In this document: positions 1 through 4,484 of the stretch, piece after piece
Layout: each line of letters opens with the position of its first letter
Position numbering within the stretch: position 1 is the stretch's first letter
Assembly: GCA_964571815.1 (NCBI GenBank)
Contig: CAZNDN010000152.1
Span: forward strand, 1-9,152
Direction: 5' to 3'
Source of the DNA: CAZNDN01 sp964571815
GTDB lineage: Bacteria > Fibrobacterota > Chitinivibrionia > Chitinivibrionales > WJKA01
Length of the DNA: 9,152 nt
Made by a program: the position numbers and the translations under genes
Notes under the pieces: generated by a model
The model's input: only the letters and a program-made list of their open reading frames with translations
Database searches by the model: none
Told to the model about the DNA's origin: nothing

Positions 1-1
1 C

Positions 2-490
2 AACCCGCTGGACAACAGCGCCGTGCATCCGGAACGCTACCAACTGGTGGAGCGTATCGCCCGCGATGTGTCACGGGAGATAGGGAGCCTGATCGCCAAC
101 GGCCCGGTCCTCGATTCCCTCGACCTCCGGAGCTTTGTCGGCGACGAAGTGGGGCTGCCAACGTTGCGGGATATTGTCGACGAACTCCGCAAGCCCGGCC
201 GCGACCCTCGTGCCGCATTCTCCTACGCACGGTTCGACGATCGTATCAGGGAGATCTCCGACCTGAAACCGGGGATGAGTCTTGAAGGGGTGGTGACCAA
301 TGTCACCAATTTCGGCGCGTTCGTGGATATCGGCGTGCACCAGGACGGCCTGGTGCATATTTCGGAGATGGCCGACCGGTTCGTCAAAGACCCCCGCGCC
401 GAAGTGCGCGTGGGACAGGCCGTCAAGGTGCGGGTGATGAGTGTTGAGGAGGAGCGCAAGAGGATCGGGTTGTCGATGAAGCAGGCGTGA
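2..490 (+). CDS. tex: Tex, S1-domain RNA-binding transcription accessory protein (C-terminal part only)
   Basis: The reading frame is open from base 2 and ends at TGA 488-490, so only about the last 162 residues are present. The visible start NPLDNSAVHPE followed by ER-YQLVERIA is the conserved Tex segment at the end of its helix-hairpin-helix region. It continues into TLRDIVDELRKPGRDPR, a Tex hallmark just before the S1 domain. The S1 RNA-binding fold spans roughly nucleotides 260-480, with the family-diagnostic GVVTNVTNFGAFVDIG and HQDGLVHIS blocks and the closing RKRIGLSM. Tex is a widely conserved cytoplasmic nucleic-acid-binding protein of about 720-780 residues linked to transcription; its RNase-H-like and HhH domains lie outside the window. 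Position 23 is an internal GTG, not the real start. Nothing looks degraded. Confidence 0.96.
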   Translation, partial: NPLDNSAVHPERYQLVERIARDVSREIGSLIANGPVLDSLDLRSFVGDEVGLPTLRDIVDELRKPGRDPRAAFSYARFDDRIREISDLKPGMSLEGVVTNVTNFGAFVDIGVHQDGLVHISEMADRFVKDPRAEVRVGQAVKVRVMSVEEERKRIGLSMKQA

Positions 491-510
491 TTGCGCGGCG
501 GTTGCTCAAC

Positions 511-529
511 CAGGCGAATGTATCGCCTG
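511..529 (+). terminator. Hairpin downstream of tex, candidate terminator
   Basis: A perfect 7-bp inverted repeat (CAGGCGA / TCGCCTG) with a 5-nt loop lies 20 nt after the tex stop codon and before the next promoter. No run of T follows it, so it is not a canonical intrinsic terminator. It could end or process the tex transcript; this is inferred from position and symmetry only. Confidence 0.35.
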
Positions 530-568
530 TGATTCCGGCGGTTTCGACCTCCGAAAGCGACTGTATAT

Positions 569-597
569 TTGACTTAATGTCAGAAATGACATATACT
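569..597 (+). promoter_or_regulatory. Sigma-70-type promoter of the toxin-antitoxin operon
   Basis: A -35 hexamer TTGACT (569-574) and a -10 hexamer TATACT (592-597) are separated by exactly 17 bp. Each differs from consensus at one position. The surroundings are locally AT-rich against a GC-rich background. Transcription should start about 6-8 nt after the -10 box, at 603-605, which is the ATG of the toxin gene (604). The spacer contains the inverted repeat described separately. Confidence 0.75.
577..592. promoter_or_regulatory. Inverted-repeat operator inside the promoter spacer
   Basis: ATGTCA-GAAA-TGACAT is a perfect 6-bp inverted repeat with a 4-bp centre. It fills most of the spacer between the -35 and -10 boxes and its last base is the first base of the -10. 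A dimeric HTH protein bound here would block RNA polymerase. The antitoxin encoded by the second gene of this operon carries an XRE HTH and is the obvious candidate repressor, as in HigA-type autoregulation. The binding itself is inferred. Confidence 0.65.
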
Positions 598-603
598 TCA
601 TAT

Positions 604-936
604 ATGAGTCCGAATGACAAACCACTTATATGGCTGAGCGGAGAGGTGAAGTCTCCTCCATTCTCGAAAGGGGGAAGAATTGCGGCGGGTTTTCTTCTTC
701 GCCTGCTTCAAAAGGGGCAGAAACTCGGGCTGCCTCACTCCAGGCCAATGCCCGACATCGGCAGCAGGTGCTGCGAGTTGAGAATCAAGGACGGAAATGC
801 CGAGTGGAGGATAATGTATCGACTGGACCCGGATGCCGTCCTGATCCTCGAGGTATTCAAGAAAAAGACCCGGTCAACGCCGGATAGAATGATTGATGTT
901 TGCAGGAAACGCTGCAGGGAGTATGATTCGGTATGA
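604..936 (+). CDS. HigB/Gp49-like (RelE superfamily) toxin
   Basis: A protein of 110 residues that starts SPNDKPLIWLSGEVK after its Met. The core RPMPDIGSRCCELRIKD, followed by WRIMYRLD, LILEVFKKKT and then STPDRMIDVCRKR, matches the phage-derived Gp49-like/HigB family of RelE-fold toxins. Known members are ribosome-dependent mRNA interferases, with basic residues near the C-terminal KKT/TP segment contributing to activity. The frame is open further upstream (a GTG at 487, ATGs at 577 and 586), but those codons lie upstream of or inside the promoter at 569-597, so 604 is preferred. That start coincides with the predicted transcription start, so the mRNA may be leaderless; no ribosome-binding site precedes it. 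The stop overlaps the antitoxin start by 4 nt (ATGA), implying translational coupling. Toxin-first order is typical of HigBA. Family assignment is by motif only. Confidence 0.85.
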   Translation: MSPNDKPLIWLSGEVKSPPFSKGGRIAAGFLLRLLQKGQKLGLPHSRPMPDIGSRCCELRIKDGNAEWRIMYRLDPDAVLILEVFKKKTRSTPDRMIDVCRKRCREYDSV

Positions 937-1256
937 GACGGAAAAAAGCGGATGAACTGAGGAAGCGGGGATGGAAGATCGGCTCCGCCGGTGATTTCCT
1001 GAAGCTGTCCAGGGAGGAACAGGCCTACATCGAGATCAAGATTGCACTTGTTCAGAAACTCCGCGCCAAGCGAAAGGGCAGGCATCTCACCCAGAAGCAG
1101 TTGGCCGATCTTGTCCATTCGAGCCAGTCGCGTGTTGCGAAGATGGAGAATGACGATCCCACGGTGTCTATTGACCTGCTGTTGAAATCGCTGCTGGCTC
1201 TGGGGACTTCCCCGGATGAAGTGGCGCAGACGATTTCATTCAGTAAGGCCGCGTAG
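933..1256 (+). CDS. XRE-family HTH antitoxin (HigA-like)
   Basis: A 107-residue protein partnering the preceding toxin. The N-terminus (about residues 1-45, including RGWKIGSAGDFLKLSREEQ) is a charged segment common in this antitoxin type. It is followed by an HTH at about residues 50-95, LTQKQLADLVHSSQSRVAKME then DPTVSIDLLLKSLLALG, which fits the lambda-Cro/XRE fold with recognition helix SSQSRVAKME. Its expected roles are to neutralise the toxin by direct binding and to repress the operon by binding DNA, most simply at the inverted repeat 577-592. The start ATG overlaps the toxin stop in ATGA, and a GGGAG motif lies about 11 nt upstream at 918-921 inside the toxin gene. Length and motifs look intact, so the pair is probably functional. 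Targets and binding are inferred. Confidence 0.85.
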   Translation: MRRKKADELRKRGWKIGSAGDFLKLSREEQAYIEIKIALVQKLRAKRKGRHLTQKQLADLVHSSQSRVAKMENDDPTVSIDLLLKSLLALGTSPDEVAQTISFSKAA

Positions 1257-1270
1257 ACGGCGCAGAGGAG

Positions 1271-1402
1271 ATGGAATACTCGCGGAAGCTGCTTGCGAAA
1301 TGGACAATTGCGGTTGTGGTCCGCAAAGATCGAACAGGCACCGGGGAGGTATCATCGATGATGGCGGCGGCGCCTGCAGTTGGCACAGACACTTTCACGT
1401 AA
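1271..1402 (+). CDS. Possible 43-aa small ORF or leader upstream of the M50 protease
   Basis: ATG at 1271 opens a 43-codon frame, beginning MEYSRKLLAKWTIAVVVRK, that stops at TAA 1400-1402. The stop overlaps the AAGGAG ribosome-binding site (1401-1406) of the protease gene, which could couple the two. A purine-rich AGAGGAG lies directly against the ATG, closer than normal. I recognise no family, and the tail is low-complexity (Met/Ala rich). It could be a chance ORF in the 158-bp gap between antitoxin and protease. Confidence 0.2.
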   Translation: MEYSRKLLAKWTIAVVVRKDRTGTGEVSSMMAAAPAVGTDTFT

Positions 1403-1414
1403 GGAGAACAGTTA

Positions 1415-2167
1415 ATGGTCCTTTCGATCGTCGCGTTTCTGGTAGTGTTTTCGATTGTTGTTGTGGTTCATGAGCTGGGCCATTTCATTGCGGCACGCAA
1501 ACTGGGGGTGGATGTACGTGAGTTTTCAATCGGTTTTCCCTTGAGCCCCCGGCTGTGCACGCTGTTTCGTCACCGGGAGACGGAGTTTACCCTGCGCCTG
1601 CTTCCACTGGGAGGATTTGTGGGCTTTGCAGATACGGGGGCGCTCGACGGACGCGGGCCGCGGGCCCCGTCACGGCCGGCACGAGCCGTGATCATGGCCG
1701 CGGGAGCGGCGTGCAATATCGCTTTCGCCGGAGTGGTATTCTTCGTTTTTTTCTTGATCAGTGCGGGTTTTCAGCCCGTTGAGGCCCTGGTCACGAGCCT
1801 GCACCTGCTTGGTGACGTGACTCTGCGAACGGTGCTCCTGCCCCTGTCTGTTCTCAGCGGGCAGGGCGGTCTGGGCAATGTGGTCGGGCCGGTGGGAATA
1901 GCCTCCATGGCCGGAAAGGCTGCCGGGCAGGGTATCATGAGTCTGTGGTTTTTCGGCGGGTCCCTGAGTATCAGTCTGGGAATCGTCAACCTGTTTCCAC
2001 TGCCCGCACTCGACGGCGGACGGCTGGCCATGCTTGCCGTGGAAACGGTGCTCGGGAAGCAACCGAGTCCGAAAGTGCAGCAACTGATCACCGCTGCCGG
2101 GCTGGTTCTTTTCCTGGTCCTTTCCCTGGCCGTCACCGTCAAGGATATCGTTACTATTGCCGCGTAA
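1415..2167 (+). CDS. rseP: RseP-like site-2 intramembrane metalloprotease (M50), lacking a PDZ domain
   Basis: A 250-residue multi-pass membrane zinc protease. TM1 (about residues 3-25) carries the zinc-binding HELGH (H19, E20, H23). A second conserved block, RLLPLGGFVGF (61-71), follows, then TM2 around 92-117 with AAGAACNIAFAG. The third block is GPVGI (158-162), then NLFPLPALDGGR (192-203), whose D200 is the third zinc ligand, then a final TM (about 226-241). These are the signatures of the RseP/S2P group that cuts membrane-embedded anti-sigma factors and signal-peptide remnants. Typical RseP proteins are 350-450 residues with one or two PDZ domains between the second and third TM. Here TM2 runs almost directly into the GPVGI region, so the PDZ insert is missing while the core is intact. 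AAGGAG (1401-1406), 8 nt before ATG, supports this start. It may instead be a separate compact S2P paralogue; no dxr, cdsA or bamA gene is adjacent. Confidence 0.88.
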   Translation: MVLSIVAFLVVFSIVVVVHELGHFIAARKLGVDVREFSIGFPLSPRLCTLFRHRETEFTLRLLPLGGFVGFADTGALDGRGPRAPSRPARAVIMAAGAACNIAFAGVVFFVFFLISAGFQPVEALVTSLHLLGDVTLRTVLLPLSVLSGQGGLGNVVGPVGIASMAGKAAGQGIMSLWFFGGSLSISLGIVNLFPLPALDGGRLAMLAVETVLGKQPSPKVQQLITAAGLVLFLVLSLAVTVKDIVTIAA

Positions 2168-2304
2168 GGTTTCGCGTAAAGGCGAGCCCGTGTACGATAT
2201 GCTGTTCTTCGTTCCTGCACGCCGAAACGGGGCTGTTCTGCACACGTTCGATCGGAAGCTTCACATAGATTCCCGTCTCACGGGGCAGCAGGGTATTCTG
2301 AGCA

Positions 2305-2634
2305 ATGGCGCCGATACACAGCCACGAACAAATCGACCGGCGGAGTCTCTTCCTCGCGCGTGAGGTTGCGCGAGTCATCGATGCGGACCCCGACCGCCGC
2401 GGGCTCGCGAAGGCGCGGGACGTATGCAACAGGTGGCTTTCTTTCCGGTCCGACCCGGTGCTGCATGAATGGAAGGCGACTCTGGACAAGCCGTGGGAAG
2501 AGGTGAGAGCGGTCCTGCTGGATCCCGGAGAAGAGGGGAGGCGGCTCAGGCAGAGCACTCCCTTCTGCGGCATCATCCCGCCCCGCAGGCGATGGGAGCT
2601 TTTCAAGGAGTTCAAGGCCCATGCGGCGACATGA
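2305..2634 (+). CDS. Conserved-type hypothetical protein, possible partner of a nucleotidyltransferase-like gene
   Basis: A 109-residue soluble, highly charged, helix-rich protein. It starts SHEQIDRRSLFLAREVA (after MAPIH) and ends near LRQSTPFCGIIPPRRRWELF. From memory, short proteins with a similar C-terminal LRQS-PF-G--(S/T/P)P--RW pattern are encoded immediately before a nucleotidyltransferase-like gene in other bacteria; I could not verify this here. The context agrees: the gene overlaps the following VVGSQAIL-type ORF by 14 nt. In such pairs the small protein could act as the antitoxin or regulatory partner, but that role is inference. There is no strong ribosome-binding site (GCAGGG about 12 nt upstream), so the exact start is uncertain. 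The ORF itself shows no damage. Confidence 0.6.
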   Translation: MAPIHSHEQIDRRSLFLAREVARVIDADPDRRGLAKARDVCNRWLSFRSDPVLHEWKATLDKPWEEVRAVLLDPGEEGRRLRQSTPFCGIIPPRRRWELFKEFKAHAAT

Positions 2635-2745
2635 GTTGGAGCACATTCTGCGTGCCGCCGGGTCGATTGCCGGTGTACGGTCGTTTTACGTGGTAGGAAG
2701 CCAGGCCATTCTGGCTTCCGCGGTTCCTCTCCCGCCCCTTCAGGG
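2621..2745 (+). pseudogene. Truncated nucleotidyltransferase-like gene (5' remnant)
   Basis: ATG 2621 opens inside the end of the preceding gene. The frame reads MRRHELEHILRAAGSIAG, then FYVVGSQAILAS-V-LPP. The opening helix plus FVVVGSQAIL is the N-terminal signature of a family of nucleotidyltransferase-fold proteins (DUF6036/AbiEii-like) that I know only by motif; full members are about 180-250 residues. After roughly codon 40 the frame loses any family resemblance. It runs to 2944 only because it is antisense to the 3' end of the ABC permease (stop at 2776-2778). The catalytic part is therefore gone, leaving a 5' fragment. The break lies at about 2735-2750, just past the hairpin 2696-2719. 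Exact endpoint and family name are inferred. Confidence 0.55.
2696..2719. repeat. Perfect 9-bp inverted repeat (hairpin) at the truncation
   Basis: GGAAGCCAG / CTGGCTTCC with a 6-nt loop (GCCATT). It lies in the VVGSQAILAS codons of the nucleotidyltransferase remnant and 57 nt past the stop of the opposing ABC permease. No T tract follows on either strand. It could serve as a transcript 3'-end structure between the converging genes, or be an accident of coding sequence. Confidence 0.5.
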
Positions 2746-2751
2746 CCCGGG
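2731..2751 (-). terminator. Imperfect GC-rich stem, candidate end of the ABC transcript
   Basis: CCCG-C-CCC pairs with GGG-CC(C)-CGGG around a TTCA loop, 25 nt beyond the permease stop codon. There is no T run, so an intrinsic terminator is weakly supported. Together with the hairpin at 2696-2719 it marks the boundary between the opposing units. Confidence 0.25.
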
Positions 2752-2775
2752 TTACAGGTGCGAACCGCCGTCCTT

Positions 2776-3423
2776 TCACAGATTAACCGGCTGTACAACC
2801 CGTTCCCCCGCAAACGCCCGGCGGGCGAGGCCGAAGAAGAGTGCTCCGGTGACGGCGAGGCCGAGAGCGAGCATTCCGGCGCCGGCGCCCGCGGCCGCGC
2901 CCACACCCAGGGCGGCGGAAACGATGATAAGGTTGACAAAATGAAGAAGGCGCGGGTTGGTCAGGCGCACCGAGAGCCAGGCTGCCGACGATGCGTTCAT
3001 GAAGGTGGCGGCGGCAAACAGCAGGGGGCCGGCAAAATCCGCACCCGCAACTCCGGTGCCCGCCAGGGCCCAGCCCGTGGATATGGTAAAAGGAACCATC
3101 CCGATCAGAAGAGAGATGAGTACCACGAAAAGCACCTTCCCGGCAAGGATCGCTCCCCGTGACAGCCCGCAGGTCAGCAGAATCTCCAGCGAGCCGTTCA
3201 CGCGCTCGGCTACGAATACCGTGTTGGAAGAGGAACCCGTTATGATCAGCGAGAAGAAAACCCACCACACGACTGTTTGTGTCTGACGGTCCAGTTCGCG
3301 GTTGGAGACAAATACCAGGGCATACACAAGCGCCATCAGTGCATACACCGCGAATACGCCCTTGTGACTTCCCGTGAAGTTTTTCCACTCCTTGCGGCAG
3401 ACAATTCGTATCTGCTCGATCAT
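2776..3423 (-). CDS. ABC-2-type transporter permease
   Basis: A 215-residue hydrophobic protein with about six membrane spans (roughly 22-40, 51-70, 94-117, 127-152, 160-180, 183-200). It has a short cytoplasmic N-terminus, MIEQIRIVCRKEWKNF. The loop after TM2, AERVNGSLEILLTCGLSRGA (72-91), followed by GKVLF, is the typical ABC-2 permease coupling segment (E-x-x-G-(S/T)-L-E-x-L-L). Such proteins form exporters with the ATPase encoded just upstream. The start ATG overlaps the ATPase stop by 4 nt (ATGA, 3420-3423), so the two are co-transcribed and coupled. At 215 residues it is slightly shorter than many ABC-2 permeases but ends cleanly. The substrate (drug, lipid, ion or peptide) cannot be read from the sequence. 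Confidence 0.88.
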   Translation of the reverse strand: MIEQIRIVCRKEWKNFTGSHKGVFAVYALMALVYALVFVSNRELDRQTQTVVWWVFFSLIITGSSSNTVFVAERVNGSLEILLTCGLSRGAILAGKVLFVVLISLLIGMVPFTISTGWALAGTGVAGADFAGPLLFAAATFMNASSAAWLSVRLTNPRLLHFVNLIIVSAALGVGAAAGAGAGMLALGLAVTGALFFGLARRAFAGERVVQPVNL

Positions 3424-4289
3424 TTCATCAGGCTCCGTCCCAGGTCTTCGCGCAACGAACTCTTCCGTGCATACAACTCGTGCACGTCACAGCCGCCGCC
3501 AACAAGCCGCGACACCAGCAGCGGCGCCTGCTTCTCGGGGTTGTCAAAACGAATCTTCCATCCGTCGCCGTCGGCCTCGGCTTCATCCACACACTCCCGA
3601 ATGATACGCTCGGCATTCTCGCCCTGAACCCGCAGAAACCAGGTGTCCGCTTCGGCCCGTGAAACCGGATGAAGCCTGCCGCCTCTGAGTACCTCGATCC
3701 TGTCGCAAAGTTCTTCGACCGACTCCAGCGCATGCGAACTGATAATGATTGTCGTCCCACGCGCGCGCGCATCGCGCACCAGTCCGGCGAAATGCCGGTA
3801 GGCATCGAGGTCCAGCGCCACCAGCGGCTCATCCAGCACGCACACCCGCGGGTTGCCCAGGAACGCACGCCATACTGCGCACTGCATCCGTTCGCCGCGT
3901 GAGAGGAACTTGACCCGGCGGGTCGCCTCCGGAACCATCACGGGCCTGTCGTCGACGGACTCCCGCTTCTGCAGGCCCTTGGCCGCCCTGAACAGACGCA
4001 TATTCTCCCCGACCGTCAGGTTCCCCTGGAACCCGTCGTGCTCCAGGATTACCCCCATCCGCCGGTAGAGGCCGGACTGGTGCCTCCAGGGATCGTCGCC
4101 AAGTACCGACACACTGCCCCCGTCGGGCTTCAGCAGGCCCAGAAGCAGCCGCAGAAGCGTGGTCTTTCCCGCGCCGTTCAGACCGACCAGGCCCAGGACC
4201 GTACCTTCAGGCACGGCCAGCGAGATACCGTCGAGGACCGGCTCAGCCCCGAATCCTTTTGTCAGTCCCGAAATCTCGATCGGTTGCAT
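3420..4289 (-). CDS. ABC transporter ATP-binding protein
   Basis: With the start at 4289 (MQPIEISGLTKGFG) the product is 289 residues, normal for an ABC-2-linked ATPase. Visible motifs are Walker A GLNGAGKT (36-43), an atypical Q-loop region GVILEHDGF (79-87) with Glu in place of Gln, signature LSRGE (129-133) in place of LSGGQ, Walker B VCVLDE (149-154), D-loop ALD (158-160) and switch His186 in IISSH. The last ~80 residues form a C-terminal extension ending in a SLREDLGRSL segment, as in NatA/CcmA-like ATPases. The frame is open further upstream to 4616, but that stretch lacks ABC features and lies opposite the start of ispH, so it is excluded. No clear ribosome-binding site precedes 4289. 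It powers the permease encoded immediately downstream. Confidence 0.92.
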   Translation of the reverse strand: MQPIEISGLTKGFGAEPVLDGISLAVPEGTVLGLVGLNGAGKTTLLRLLLGLLKPDGGSVSVLGDDPWRHQSGLYRRMGVILEHDGFQGNLTVGENMRLFRAAKGLQKRESVDDRPVMVPEATRRVKFLSRGERMQCAVWRAFLGNPRVCVLDEPLVALDLDAYRHFAGLVRDARARGTTIIISSHALESVEELCDRIEVLRGGRLHPVSRAEADTWFLRVQGENAERIIRECVDEAEADGDGWKIRFDNPEKQAPLLVSRLVGGGCDVHELYARKSSLREDLGRSLMK

Positions 4290-4484
4290 GAAAGGCGCCG
4301 TGGTTGTGACAATTGCGTTATGCCCGGGGGAGGGATGCATTGCGTTGTGCATTCCCGCCCGGAGCCGGGAGGACCTGCATGGTGCAAAAAATGGCTTTTT
4401 CCCCCGTACTTGCGCCACAGTTTGCTGATGTCGATGGTGAGCGCCGGGCAGATGAGTGTATTTTCCAGAGACGGAGGAGAGGGT
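4290..4484. other. Divergent intergenic region between the ABC operon and ispH-ubiA
   Basis: A stretch of 195 bp separates the ATPase start (-) from the ispH start (+) and must hold promoters for both. I see no convincing -35/-10 pair on either strand. A TGTATTTT at about 4457-4464 is a weak candidate -10 element for ispH. A small GC-rich dyad (TCCCG / CGGGA, 4353-4370) lies in the middle. GGAGGA (4473-4478) is the ispH ribosome-binding site. Confidence 0.5.

Noticed and set aside
487..603. Earlier starts (GTG 487, ATG 577, ATG 586) for the HigB-like toxin
   Set aside because: They lie upstream of or within the predicted promoter and operator, and family similarity starts after 604.
2157..2363. 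68-aa + frame between the protease and the hypothetical gene
   Set aside because: No ribosome-binding site at a credible start, no family resemblance, and it overlaps the 2305 gene out of frame.
2154..2939. Long minus-strand ORF across the hypothetical gene and permease end
   Set aside because: Arg/Ser/Pro-rich composition typical of an antisense shadow; it overlaps the better-supported + gene and the in-frame permease.
4038..4484. Upstream in-frame extension of the ispH-ubiA reading frame
   Set aside because: It is antisense to the ABC ATPase 5' end and the intergenic region and has no IspH-like sequence; IspH begins exactly at 4485 behind GGAGGA.
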